Shown piece by piece: positions 10,756-21,996 of a stretch of DNA of 64,000 bases. Position 1 is the stretch's first letter, and each line of letters begins with the position of its first letter. Where the stretch lies: the NCBI GenBank assembly GCA_949592205.1, contig CATIUR010000005.1, positions 28,289,679 through 28,353,678 on the forward strand, written 5' to 3'. The notes beneath the pieces were generated by a model. It did no database searches. It saw nothing but the letters and a program-made list of their open reading frames with translations, and was not told where the DNA came from. The stretch comes from Helichrysum umbraculigerum. Lineage: Eukaryota; Streptophyta; Magnoliopsida; Asterales; Asteraceae. The position numbers and the translations under genes are program-made.

Positions 10756-11106
10756 GTATGGACTTCTGTCATCACATAGTTATTCTTAATATTGCTTCTA
10801 ATTACACTGTCAATGTCCTTTCAGGAAATCTCCTTTCAAGAAAGGTGCTATTAGATAGGAGAGATTGACATAGGCAGGGAGATATGGGCCTTAAATAATG
10901 GAAATCATGAAACACAAGTTGACAGCTGATGTTGTACTTGATGGTGTCTCAATCGGAATCGTCTAATTGCTTTAATGACTACTATTGTTTTAGAGGAGGT
11001 AAGGATGTCGTTTTGCTCCGATATTGATTGTTCAGAATAGGTGTCTGCACATATTTCTTAGTGGAACAAATACCAGTGTGCCAAATTTATTTAGTTATCT
11101 GCACAG

Positions 11107-11466
11107 GCTTTTGCTGAGCTTCTTGACGAAGGCACAAATATTTCTGCGTGGTTTGCCTTCAATTCCAAAGACGGTGTTAATGTGGTCAGTGGTGATTCAT
11201 TGTTAGAATGTACTGCAATAGCAGATTCGTGCGAGAAAGTTGTTGCTGTAGGAATCAACTGCACCCAACCTAGATTTATTAGTGGGCTGATTTCAACGAT
11301 AAAAAATGTATAAATGTATCACCCTTATTTCATTTTATTCTAAATTTTTATTTGTATAACAAGTTAGTAATTGAAGTTATGGTCTTCTTCAGGTGACAAC
11401 AAAACCGATACTTATATATATCCAAATAGCGGTGAAAGTTATGATGCTCAAATAAAGCAGTGGGTG
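11107..11466 (+). pseudogene. Captured exons of homocysteine S-methyltransferase
   Basis: Exon 11107-11307 (67 codons, acceptor CAG, donor GTATAA) reads FNSKDGVNVVSGDSLLEC and then VAVGINCTQPRF. This is the zinc-ligand region of plant homocysteine S-methyltransferases, with the Cys of GINC. A second exon, 11393-11466, encodes KPI.IYPNSGE.YDA, the next conserved block, but carries a 2-base insertion that shifts its frame. The downstream part holding the second Cys pair is missing. The enzyme uses S-methylmethionine or SAM to methylate homocysteine; this fragment cannot. Confidence 0.85.
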
Positions 11467-12656
11467 GTGAGTACTTCTTCCATTTGGATAAAAGGAATAT
11501 CTTTTTTTGATTTAGTTACAGTCAATATGCAAATATCTTTAAGCATATGTATATAAAGTGCTCCCAAATTTATCTAAATGGAATGCATTTTTTGACATGA
11601 CATGTAGTTTTAGACTTTTAGTAATATTTTTGGCAATGCTCCATATACCTGATTGAGTCTGAAATATTGTTGATTTGCAGGTAAGTATATCTCAACTACA
11701 AAAAATCGCTTATTCGACGATAATGGAACCCCCAATAAGAAACTACTTAGTGTTGTGCAGTTTTTTAAGGTATATAAAATTGTATAAATTTGTTATCAAG
11801 ATGTCTTCTGTTAGAAACTTAACTCGCATAACGACTTTAATTAGTACCGAAGGTATAAACAGCCTCTCACATAATGGTTTGATTCTATGTTATGACTATG
11901 ACCGTGACTATGTCAATTGTGATATTGTATATTGTTACAACCTCTAGGTTTAAGACTTTGAAATTACACAAAAGGCATCTTTTAGTTAGATTCAAGGATG
12001 CAATATTATGAATCACATGAATTGCTTGATAAGAAGCCTCTTAGAAGTAGTCTATTTTTTTTTGTTTGAGTTGGTTTGTTTAGATTTTGATTTATTGTTT
12101 GTTGTTTTATACCGAGATTCATGGTAATGAAACTTGAAGATATGGAGATGAAGATTACAGCAAGTAATCCACTTGTGGAGCGATTTCATTAGCAGTTTTC
12201 GTTTCTTGCATGTAGACAGTTTAAAGGTGCCAAATGTGATACAAGTACTCATGTAATGACACTTTTTGGGTTATGGTAGATCTAATTATCGTATTATTGC
12301 AACTACGGATTACGTAGATCTTATCATACAAATTGTATAGATACAAGTCATGATGATATTTTATAACTTTTAGATTTTACGATCAAAAGAGATTTAATGT
12401 TGCATTCTATGTTTTACCTATATAGCATGATGACAATGATAAAATTAATATATATCATGGTGACAGGATTAGTATAGTTTATTATGAAAATTGACCTCAA
12501 TAATAATTGTTTTACCACTATAGATTAGTACGTTATAGAATTAGGGTAAAACAGATAACTCTAAAGTTTACTAAATCAAAACTGAGAGATTGCTATTATT
12601 AATTATTTTTAAGTTTCTATATAACAACCCCGTGTAGTCACGGGTCATTGAGCTAG

Positions 12657-12674
12657 TATATATATACATGTATG

Positions 12675-12705
<31 letters not shown>

Positions 12706-12727
12706 ATATATATATATATATATATAT
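12657..12727. repeat. TA microsatellite with ACATGTATGTATA interruptions
   Basis: Same interrupted TA pattern as at 9443-9511, on the other side of the Helitron. The predicted small ORFs over it (YIYIYIY-type) are artefacts. Confidence 0.85.
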
Positions 12728-12735
12728 TTACTTAC

Positions 12736-12899
12736 ACGATCGACTACCCACCATGCATGGTATATAGATCTACTACCGTTTGCATATGTAAGCACTTTAG
12801 GATTGGGAATATGCTTAAGAAAAATGTTGGAACGACAGCACAACGTTGGTCTCTAGAAGTCGATGTAAGATTCAAATACTGGATCCATGCGTCAATATG
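12736..12899 (-). CDS. Ulp1 gene exon: HIDAW / PTFF segment
   Basis: The exon begins HIDAW after an acceptor (CCAG) and ends at a GTAAG donor. HIDAW, VVPTFF and WWVVDRV are the usual landmarks just before the catalytic His exon in plant MULE Ulp1 proteins. One base is missing at about 12803 (after PTFF), putting the second half in another frame. This disrupts the protein unless corrected. Confidence 0.75.
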
Positions 12900-12986
12900 C
12901 TGGTTGAATTGCCAAAAAAAACAAGTTTAAAATTAATATCAAACTAATAGTAAAACTTCATAAACCAAATGAGGTTCAGTAATTAC

Positions 12987-13301
12987 CGGTGTCTCGAGCC
13001 AACCATTTCCATGTACCGCGAGAAGTAATCCCCAAAACTCCTTATTGTATGCATAACCCGGGGGATCTAAACTAAGATAGCACTCTTCCGTATTTTCATA
13101 GTTATAAAAATCTACTGGAGTTTTTGCCCATTGCTCTTTGTTTGTTTCGGTATCAAACGGCACTGGTGTCTTAAAATGTCCCCTGGTATGCTCTGGAGAT
13201 CCAACGGCAGTACTAGTAGATTGGAAGAACATAAAAGGTGTAGAAATTTGTGGGTCTTTCTTCCTCTCTCTAGGAATCCGTCGCTGTGCCATTGGAGGTG
13301 T
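12987..13301 (-). CDS. Ulp1 gene exon: variable linker
   Basis: A 105-codon exon with clean acceptor (TTCTTAG) and donor (GTAATT), phase 0 on both sides. It is rich in Pro, Arg and Glu, with a conserved-looking PGYAYNKEFWG segment near its end and GWLETPV at the border. It joins in frame to the HIDAW exon. Confidence 0.7.
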
Positions 13302-13386
13302 CTAAGAAATTGACAATGTACATTATTAGTGATTTACCAAAGTTAACCATTTTCTCGAAATACATATATATGTGTTTTAAAAATAC

Positions 13387-13467
13387 CTCCATGACTGTAC
13401 CGAACGGTGTGTGCAACCCAACTGTAGCATCATCATCCGGAAACCAACGTTGTGTCTGATCCGGCAT
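13387..13467 (-). CDS. Ulp1 gene exon (27 codons)
   Basis: An 81-nt phase-0 exon bounded by CAG and GTATTT. It contains an aromatic/acidic QRWFPDDDATVG segment. It lies between the linker exon and the array of 63-nt exons. Confidence 0.65.
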
Positions 13468-13555
13468 CTGAGATAATATATATATAATATTAAATAAAAA
13501 TATGATATTTATCACCCTTGATAACATATTAAATAACAAACCTTGAAATACTTAC

Positions 13556-14031
13556 ATTATATGCTGTCGTATCCTCCGGCATCTGTGTGTGACCCGTGTG
13601 AGAAGCAGTGGGTATATCCTGAACATAAAGTGCAAAAAATAATATTTAACACCTTTGATAACATATTAAATATAAAATCGTTGAAATACATATATTAAAT
13701 GCTGCCGTATCCTCCGGCATCTGTCTGTGGCCCATTCGAGAAGCACTGAGAAAATCCTGCAATAAATTGTAAAAAATGATATTTAACACCTTTAATAACA
13801 TATTAAATAAAAAAACGTTAAAATACATACATTAAATACTACCATATCCTTTGGCATCTGTCTTTGGCCCATCCGAGAAGCACTGAGAAAATCCTGCAAT
13901 AAAGTGCAAAAAATGATATTTAACACCTTTGATAACATCTTACGTAAAAAAAACGTTGAAATACATACATTAAATACTGCCGTATCCTCCGGCATCTGTC
14001 TGTGGCCCATCCGAGAAGCACTACGAAAATC
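13556..14031 (-). repeat. Tandem array of four 63-nt exons with their introns
   Basis: Four near-identical 63-nt exons at 14031-13969, 13893-13831, 13756-13694 and 13618-13556 are spaced 137-138 bp apart. Each encodes 21 residues of the pattern D(F/I)..AS..G.(R/T)QMP(E/K)D..(A/V)(F/Y)N and is phase 0, so any number can be spliced in without changing frame. Introns (~75 bp) are duplicated with the exons. In the exon at 13694 the donor GT has become AT (ATATGT), so that copy may not splice. The preceding exon ends in a similar FEFN/GTAAG border. Confidence 0.85.
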
Positions 14032-14105
14032 CTGCAATAAAGTGCAAAAAATGATATTTAACACCTTTGATAACATATTAAATAAAAAAATATTGAAATA
14101 CTTAC

Positions 14106-14474
14106 ATTAAATTCAAAGCGTAGATCCATTAGTTGTTTTTCAAGACTCGATACCCTCAACTCAAGGCTGGGGTCACTATGTGTCGAGGGGGGTATGAAGG
14201 ATGGTTGTTGAAACCCTACCATGCTTCCATATGATTGTTGAAATCCTGCCATGGGTGTGTATGATTGTTGGAAACCTGGAATGGAATTGTGTGCTTCTTG
14301 AAAACTTGGCATGGGTGGCGACGAGGCTCTAACATCATAGTCTGGTGGTGGACGTGCCTTCTTTGCACGAGGTCTAATATCCACGCCATTAAAAAATTTT
14401 TGACTTGCCATCCACCAGTCCGTGGATTGCTCCTCAGCTGTTGGCACCAATTCCAACAGTGGTAAACGTCCAGG
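14106..14474 (-). CDS. Ulp1 gene exon: linker with FQQS repeats
   Basis: A 123-codon exon. The first part (STDWWMASQKFF) is the typical segment after DUF1985. The second part has a degenerate ~10-residue repeat (GFQQSY..MAGFQQSYGSMVGF), and the end has a short heptad-like SLEKQLMDL stretch. Acceptor AATCAG and donor GTAAG are intact, both in phase 0. The frame continuing upstream to 14606 is intron translation. Confidence 0.75.
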
Positions 14475-14556
14475 CTGATTACAATCAAGATAATGCCTTA
14501 TTAGTAATGTAGGGTTAAATAGTAAATGTGATACAAAGTTATCGTTATCGAATAAC

Positions 14557-14706
14557 CTGCAATACTGTAGTAACGAATCTCCGTGTAATCTCCCACGTAC
14601 AGCCAATCACGGTCCTCTTCCAAGCAATGGCTCTAGGGATTACACCTTCCCTTTTTAAACAGTACCCAGAAAGTCGGCCGTATGGAAAAACCTCGTAAAT
14701 CCATAT
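14557..14706 (-). CDS. Ulp1 gene exon: end of DUF1985 region
   Basis: A fully open 50-codon exon reading IWIYEVFPYG and then PRAIAWKR, the usual segment following the GFVWAFK motif in DUF1985-Ulp1 proteins. The upstream acceptor is AATAG; the downstream donor GTTATT is slightly unusual. Confidence 0.7.
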
Positions 14707-14769
14707 CTATTATAATGTATATGTAGTAACAGTTAATAGATAATCCATATATACAATTCATAAACATTT

Positions 14770-15022
14770 AGTGTATACCTATATATATATATATACATAT
14801 ATTGGTATATAGTCCTGGGTTAAAATGAGAAGGCTAATTTTACACTATCCAAAACATGTTTTTTTACAAAAAAAATTTAGTAGCTATTGTTTTAAATAAC
14901 TTTTTGAAGTTATTTTTCAAATATAAAAAAATTGACGTTTTATTATTTTTTTAATTTTTTTGTTAAATTCTTTTTTCATAAAATTTTTATACATATATAC
15001 ATATCTTTGCAAATATATATCA

Positions 15023-15094
<72 letters not shown>

Positions 15095-15095
15095 G
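14770..15095. repeat. AT-rich intron with long (TA)n tract
   Basis: Intron of the Ulp1 gene. It ends in about 60 bp of pure TA (15030-15090). No gene. Confidence 0.85.
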
Positions 15096-15107
15096 TGGAT
15101 ATGTTAC

Positions 15108-15239
15108 CTTAAAAGCCCAAACAAATCCGGCCTAATGAATAAGACTGGTGCGACTCTCGACGTGGACCATAACCTAACGCATGACGTTTTCCGAGCGCAT
15201 TACGAAGTCTAGGGAAGGTGTCATCCCACAAGTAAGAAC
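15108..15239 (-). CDS. DUF1985 exon, part after the copia insertion
   Basis: Continues the exon at 43846-44043 in frame across the copia target duplication. It reads SYLWDDTFPRLRNAL and then an SLG segment. A one-base discrepancy near 15125 separates it from the expected GFVWAFK ending just before the GTAACA donor. WD.TF is a standard DUF1985 landmark. Confidence 0.75.
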
Positions 15240-15778
15240 TGTTGAGACCTGAGATATTGTCATATCTGCACAGAATACAAGTATGATTGCCGTTGTTAGA
15301 AGAAGTTCACCACTGTTAGAGTTTTTGTATTGACAGTGCCACTGTCAATTAGTTTTAGTCTAACAGTGCCACTGTTGAACTTGTAACTTGTATTGTGTAT
15401 ATACTCAACCTTTGTTAGTAATATACGAGTACTACCCCTGTTAGTTATATAGACAACCACTGTTGGTTAGATATAGTCGGTTAGAGAGAATTATGGAATA
15501 GATAGGATTTCATAATAGTTTGATTCTGTAAAGGACTCTATATGTTATAAATAGAGATCCTGTAAAACCCTAGAAAGATACGAGTCATTCTAGTTCTTAG
15601 CTTCAAGGTTGTAAACCCTAACACAATTGTGTGTTTGTATTATTGATAATAATATTGAAGCTTTTGATTAGATATTATCTTTACAAGTTTGTTCTTCAAG
15701 TTATTAATAAACTATTCCGCAAGCTTATTAATAATCAATCAAAGTAATAAATACTAAGATCTCTAACTGGGATCATCA
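15240..15778 (+). repeat. Copia 1 5' LTR
   Basis: Begins TGTTGAGACC and ends GGGATCATCA. It contains a cluster of CACTGTTAG/CACTGTCAA words, including the near-perfect palindrome TTGACAGTGCCACTGTCAA. A TATA-like word (TTATAAATAGAGA) lies at ~15548, placing the word cluster in U3 upstream of the probable start site. Confidence 0.93.
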
Positions 15779-15780
15779 AG

Positions 15781-15792
15781 TGGTATCAGAGC
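15781..15792 (+). other. Copia 1 primer-binding site
   Basis: TGGTATCAGAGC, complementary to the 3' end of plant initiator methionine tRNA, two bases after the LTR. Confidence 0.93.
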
Positions 15793-15855
15793 TTGATATT
15801 GCTTTGATCTTGAAGAAGGTAATTGAATTTCGCAGCTTTTTCAACAAATAACAAG

Positions 15856-17280
15856 ATGTCTACTGAAACAATGGAAGGTATACAAGCTACAAAGATTCCC
15901 ATGCTCAAACCTGATGAATTTGAGCTATGGCAGACTAGGATTAGGCAATACATGTTGCTCATGGATTATATGATGTGGGAGGTGGTTACTAATGGACCAA
16001 ACTATCCTAAGGATGCAGATGGTAAAAAGGAGGAAAGACCACCACCAAAGACTGATGCAGAGAGGAAAGAAAGAGCAACAGAGTGGAAGGCATTAAGTAC
16101 TCTACTTTTGTCTATTCCTAATGAGTATCAAAGAAAATTTGAAAACTGTGAAGATGCTAGGGTTCTCATGGAAGCAATTGTTAAGAGATTTGGTGGTAAT
16201 GACAACACCAAGAAGAATAAGAGATCTCTTCTCAAACAACAATTTGAAAACTTTGCAGGTGTAAAGTCTGAAACTTTGACTCAGACTTTTGACAGATTTC
16301 AAAAACTTGTGGGTGATCTTGAAAATCACAATGTCAAGATTGATAAGGATGATTTGAATAGGAAGTTTCTGAGATCACTAGGTACAGATTGGAATATGTA
16401 CACCGTGGGACTTAGACAAAGTGCAGATCTTGAAGAAAAGGAGATTGAAGATCTATACAATGATCTGAGGAACTTTGAACCTGAGGTTTTGGCTCTAAAA
16501 CAGTCCAATGGTAGCTCTAATAATGCTGCCTTTGTGTCTGTTGGTGAATCTGGTAGTTGTAGCACATCTGGTGCTAATGATAATGTCTTGGAAGCTTTCT
16601 TTGCTAGCCATGTGAATTCATCCTTAACAACAGAGGATTTGGAACAGGTTAATGAAGAGGATCTTGAAGAGATGGATTTGAGATGGCAGATGGCTATGAT
16701 TACTATAAGGGCAAAAAGGTTTATGCAGAGGTCAGGGAACAGAAACTTTACTTACAAGAGAGATGGTGTAGCTGGTTTTGACAAGAGCAAGGTGGAGTGT
16801 TTCAACTGTCACAAGATGGGACACTTTGCTAGAGAGTGCAAAAGCACATAGGCTGGAGGATCTCAGAATATTTCTAATGGTATTGTAAGAAATAGTTCTG
16901 GTCCTCAAAGAAGATTGGTACCTGTTCAGAACATCACTTCAGATTCATTGGTTGCACAAGATGGAATGGGAGGATTTGACTGGAGTGACCAGGAAGAGCT
17001 TGTAGTCAAGAATCAAGCTTTAATGGCTGTCACAGAAGAACCAGAGCCTTCAGACATTCCATATGAGGTACAATCTAAATTATGTTCTCCTACATGCAAG
17101 AAAATGGTTAAATTTTATAGGGATCATAATATGGTTGTGTGTAATGAATTGAAAGCTTGTGAGGAAAAAAGTCAACATGCAACTTTAGCTATTGAAAACT
17201 TAGAAAGACAGATAAAAGCTTTTGAAAAGAATGAATCACAATTTCACTTAGATATTAAATATCTGAATTGGGAAAAGAAA
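15856..17280 (+). CDS. gag: Copia 1 gag (first part)
   Basis: The start is the ATG at 15856 (MSTETMEG); upstream in-frame codons lack an ATG. Residues ~15-200 form the UBN2/gag-type domain (FELWQTRIRQYM near the start, LLKQQFENF, FDRFQKLVGDL, KFLRSLG). A CCHC knuckle (CFNCHKMGHFARECKS) follows near residue 320. A TAG at 16849-16851 interrupts the frame directly after the knuckle. The same frame then stays open through a coiled-coil-like stretch (KACEEKSQHATLAIENLERQ) to 17280, where the reverse-oriented LARD element is inserted after WEKK. Confidence 0.88.
17276..17280. repeat. Target duplication of the nested LARD-like element, left
   Basis: AGAAA here and at 33954-33958, directly outside both ends of the inserted element. 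Confidence 0.85.
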
Positions 17281-18698
17281 TATAACACCCCTTCATTTAT
17301 ATATATAAACAAACAATATTATAATGGCGACGCGGAAGCTTATATTTCAAAACATTACCAATGTTACATGTTACCCAAAATGTCAATAAACTTTTTCAAT
17401 TCAAAGTACAAGACATTTCAACACACAGGGTGTTATTAAAAACATTTCTATAATTATCAAAATAACATCAGAGTTACAGCCTGTCAAACATTCCATCCAG
17501 TCAAACACTTCCTGCCCAATATCTCCCAAAATATTCAACCTGCAGGAAGAACTGTGGTGGGATTAGCATAAAGCTAAGTGAATGAAACTATAAGCAACAG
17601 TACAACCTAGCATAACAATCTGTTTACATCAAATAACAATAAACAGAAAATCAATCAATCACTCAACATCCAATCAATGTCAAGCGACTCACATCAAACA
17701 TTATCAATCGTCATGAGGACCGGTGGCTCCTGAGATACCCTAATACCGATTTGGTACTCAGGGAACCCTTATCAATCATCTGTATTGGCCTATACAGAAT
17801 TACCGGTAACCAGTTGTTAATCACACACGACCTAGATCTCCAAACCAACATTTCAAGTTTCAAGATCTCCTGTCGTCTACAATAACAACCAAGTCCAACT
17901 GTCAAGTCAAGTTGACCTCAGAATCTTACATACTAGCTCAAACAGCCAAGTAAGCAGATCACCAAACTAACATGGCAAATTATCTCAACAGATGCATCAT
18001 ATAAAAGTAATACTATAAATTACTTGTTGTAAATCAAATCATTACAACTAAATCACACTGAGGTTACAGATCCACTCACCGACTACCTCAGGCCTCTGCT
18101 CAGTAGTCTAATATCACTGAGTCTTCTCCACATCTGACAATCAACAAATCAAATATAAGTTAGTAATCATGATCATAAATACTAAACTTATATCAATCTT
18201 TAACATTAGGAACTTAACATAATCTACATCAAGATTACTAGTTCCTAATCATATATTAGTTATTATAACATAACTATTATCATATATGAACCTGCAACAT
18301 ATACTAAGCACATTACACTCAACAAGTCATGAGAAGGGCCTGACTGACCAATCAAGCCGCCGGCTTCAAAGCCTTTTCACATCAAGTCTTTTACCCGAGC
18401 CCACAAAAGGAAGCCGCCCGGCGAAGCCGCCGGCTTCTCACGAAGCCGCCGGATTCTCACGAATCCGACCGGATTCCCCAAACTGCTTCAAGCCGCCGGC
18501 TTCTAAAGGAAGCCACCGGCTTCAACCGTCGTTCCAGCCCAGGTACGAGCTGATCAAACCCTAACCCACGGGTTTTTACCCAAAATCACCAAAAACACGA
18601 TTTTAAACGGTTATAAACCTCAAATATCATCACATAATCAATATGTAACACTTATAACCTGTTTCTAACATCCAAATCTCTCAAATCATCAATTTACC
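17281..18698 (-). repeat. LARD-like element 3' LTR, truncated by a gypsy insertion
   Basis: Aligns base for base with 32039 onward, with a few substitutions and small gaps, up to 18698, where the gypsy LTR begins. Includes the GC-rich palindrome block at 18350-18535 (one repeat unit fewer than the other LTR). Confidence 0.88.
18350..18535. repeat. GAAGCCGCCGGCTTC palindrome array (copy in truncated LTR)
   Basis: Several copies of AAGCCGCCGGCTTC and variants (CGAAGCCGCCGGATTC, GAATCCGACCGGATTC). Each is an inverted repeat around CCGG, and some paired positions change together (GCC/GGC to TCC/GGA). The block is strikingly GC-rich inside AT-rich DNA. The small ORF 18286-18564 is its translation and is not a gene. 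Confidence 0.8.
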
Positions 18699-21600
18699 TG
18701 TAACAACCCCAAAATTTGGACCAATTTAAAATTTTCCTAATTACGTGTTTATTACTTGTATTTAATATGAAATAGGATTAAATACATTACTTACTTATAT
18801 ATATATATATGGATGGAATATATGTATATATACGCGTATACGATTCGTACATATCGTATAAAACAACAATTGTACAAACTTGCGTACGTTGATAAAACAA
18901 TTATTAAATAATGTGAAGTTATTTAATTACTTTGATTATTACTTTATATTATGTTTATAATATAACGGAAAACGTACGTTTTAATTAAAACGTCACCGAA
19001 CTCTCCGAAAACTCGACCAACCGACAAAACAAAACTAAGTTATGATTTATAACTTGAAAACTAGTATTTTGATAAAATACTTCAACTTAATAATCGGATA
19101 TTATTTCGTATTTACAAACGTATAATTAATCGCGTACAAAATGATTTTTACGTTTAAACGACCGGGGAAACGAACACCGCACGGAGCGCAAACACGGAGG
19201 AAACAAAGTTTGGTGAGACCACACTTTGGTGGCCTCACCAAAACCGGCCAAGGTGAGGGGATCTCACACCCTCACCCTTTTGTTCACTTTGATACACAAA
19301 CACAACACAACCCACACCCTCAATCATTCACTCTCTCTCTCTCAATCGGTTCTCTCTCTATCTCTCTCTAAAACATCACCCAAAAACACCTTAAAACTAC
19401 CATTAAAACACCTTGGAAGCTAGACTCGATTTGGAGAAAAGTGATCACGAGAACGAGGGCTACAAACTCATCTTTTCGGATTTTCGTTTCGACAACTTTG
19501 TAAGTTTTCCGGCGACCCGAAACTTTTCCGATTACATTTATTTTGCTAGATTATTGTTTCCCTAACTTAGTAATGTCCAAATATGTAATCTAAACTCGTT
19601 TTTGAACACTTTTACGAAAATGTCAGTTTTGGTCATTTTAAATAAAACGACACCTCGAACATTAAAAATGACATCCAACAATTTTTATGAACTCTACTTA
19701 ACATAATATAACTTGTGTAAAAGTTTCAACTTGAACGGAACTCGCTAAATACGTTTTCGACACGAATCAAAAACTGGCCAGACGCTAGTGTCGCATGGCT
19801 CACGCCAGTTATGCGTCACTACGTCTGAGTGACGCATAGGTCACGAACCGTCTATACGCGACACTTCCTAAGTGCCGCTAAAACACTATACCGTCACTTC
19901 ACTAGTGACGCAAACATAACACCTTCGGCAGAAACAACACGACACTTCATAAGTGTCGCTACCATATAACGTTCAGCAGAAACCATACGACACTTACATA
20001 GAGACGCTAGAACACTTATACCGACACTTCGTTAGTGTCGCTATTATCAGTATGAACTTATAACTTTCAGTAGAAACGAATAACACCTAGTTACTACTGA
20101 TGACGTCACCGACCCTCATACCGTCACTTCACCAGTGACGCATAAATACATATACCGACACTTGTCCAGTGTCGCCTTACAAACTGATTTACTCGCTTAT
20201 AACGTCACTCCAATCACTGAATACCGTCACTACCATAGTGGCGCCCTGATGAGAAACTATACGTGATAACGTCACTTACTTAGTGACGCATCCTATTGAA
20301 TACCGACACTACGACAGTGCCGCATACATTATTGCACAGACACTGAACACCGGCACTACTTAAGTGCCGCATACCACACATAAGTGACGCATACTAGTGT
20401 CGCTAAAACAGGCTGTTTGACACTTGCACTTTATACAAGTATAGAATATACTTAAAACGTAAATGTACTTTACTCGGCGTTACTTATACATCAAAATACT
20501 ATACTTTTGAAAGTATACAACGATACTTGAATATGTACAAGACTATACTAAACTAAACGTGAGATTTCACTCACACACGCGTACGAGATCACACTTGGAA
20601 ATACTTAGGAGATTACACTCCAACGAACTTACACTTGTACATTACACGGGATTACATCCGTTACGAACTTACAAGTTCACTCACTAGTTACGTGCTGGAT
20701 TACACGTTAACTGATACGAACTTACACATGAATACTTACGAGATTTCACTCGTACCCTTTGGGGTTTAAGCCCATTGGAACTTACGCAAACGATACATGT
20801 TGTAATACAAACAAACGATTATACGAGTATACTTTACAACTGTACAACTACGATGAATACATAATAATAATGGATGGAATTATTATTATACACCAATAAC
20901 AAACGGGCAGTACAACTTTTATACAAACTACGATTTACAAACGATTTACAAACTTACAAACAAACTAATGGACATTAACTAGTTTGGGAACAACTAGCAT
21001 GGATACTTTACAAGTATTCCATTTACTTACTAAACCTTATGCGTACTAGGACGCTAAGGGTTGCTAGTTCGGGATACTACTTGCTTACTTATTGCATCGT
21101 CTGCCAGACTCAGGTGAGTCTCACAGCCCCTACTTTACTGTTTTATACTCAGGGGTGAGATGCATTACTGTTTTACATGAACACACAAAACTTACTTGCT
21201 GCCATGATTTACTTACTGTACGAGATTAACGATACGCCAATTGCATGAGTTTACGACTAATCCAATGAAATCCTCCTGAATCATAGTTGTTAGTTATGTG
21301 ATAAGCGCGAGTTTTAGTATATGGATCCATATGGGACTGACAATCCCCGCCCGGGGTAGCACGCACTACCACGAACCGTTCCTGTAGAAACGGGCGTTTC
21401 TTACTCGTTCCGTATGAATGTTTTGGATTACATTCATGAGGGGGTACCTATATTTACTGTACGTTAAGCTTCAACTATGGTGGCTCATGGCGATTGTATC
21501 AAACGGTTTGCATGACTTGCAACCACCCACTTATTAAAACTTAAGTTAACGATGAACATAACCTGTGATCGTTAATTACTGGCTGGCTATGATTTACAAA

Positions 21601-21980
21601 TACTACTCGTGTGTTCAAACTGTTTACTTACTTACAAACCTGTGAGATTCACCAACCTTTTGGTTGACCGTTTTAGTAATGCTTCTCAGGTACACAGCAT
21701 CAGTAGGGATGCCCAGCAGGATAAGCTTACTTAGCTCGAGTCGCATGCATTACAAGCTTGGAGATTTTTATACATTACTTTTGTACTAGTTGTTATGTAT
21801 TAGAATCTCTAGGAATTTACTTGAACTCGAGCTTGTATTTTGAAACTACTTATGTATTAATGTAATAACTTTTCGAACGTCTCATCTAGAGTCGTTCACT
21901 GTATCCTTTGTGCTTGTGATTATTGATTAGTAACACCCAAAACATCGCTTCCGCAAACTGTTAAATTTGGGGGTGTTACA
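18699..21980 (+). repeat. Gypsy element LTR 1 (3,282 bp)
   Basis: TGTAACAACCCC...GGGGGTGTTACA. It contains a TA run and possible TATA region (~18793), a CT-rich stretch at 19325-19375 typical of transcript leaders, and the hairpin array at 19790-20405. ORFs at 19141-19423 lie in this non-coding DNA and recur in LTR 2 simply because it is a copy. Confidence 0.93.
19790..20405. repeat. Array of short hairpins GCGACACTT...AAGTGTCGC / GCGTCACTT...AGTGACGC
   Basis: About a dozen inverted-repeat units, for example CGACACTTCGTTAGTGTCGC, CGTCACTTCACTAGTGACGC and CGGCACTACTTAAGTGCCGC, separated by 20-50 bp of unrelated sequence. The third base of the stem is A, T or G, and the partner usually changes to match, which suggests selection on pairing or palindromy. 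A few units are mismatched. The array is repeated in LTR 2 (26110-26735), and a diverged version sits in the gypsy LTR at 62506-62870. Confidence 0.88.
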
Positions 21981-21983
21981 GAT

Positions 21984-21996
21984 TGGTATCAGAGCC
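21984..21996 (+). other. Gypsy element primer-binding site
   Basis: TGGTATCAGAGCC, initiator-Met tRNA type, three bases after the LTR. A second copy lies at 28316-28328 after LTR 2. Confidence 0.93.

Larger units (their letters stand above)
9512..12656 (+). mobile_element. Non-autonomous Helitron with captured gene fragments
   Basis: The 5' end is TCTTTCCTATCTAATAAAAG, preceded by A. The 3' end is CTAG followed by T, preceded at 8 nt by a hairpin (CCCGTG, TAGT loop, CACGGG at 12629-12644). A-T target use, TC start, terminal CTRR and the subterminal hairpin are the defining Helitron signs. It sits inside the same TA microsatellite. No Rep/helicase is encoded. It carries plus-strand exon-like pieces of at least two unrelated cellular genes. 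Confidence 0.88.

Noticed and set aside
18286..18564. Pro/Ala-rich ORF over the GCCGCCGGC block
   Set aside because: Frame differs from the equivalent position in the other LTR because of the extra repeat unit; no coding signal.
19141..19423. Two ORFs repeated exactly at 25472-25754
   Set aside because: They are non-coding LTR sequence duplicated with the LTR, not conserved genes.
19790..20405. CRISPR-like spaced repeats
   Set aside because: Units are palindromic and variable, in a plant LTR with no cas genes; this is a hairpin array.
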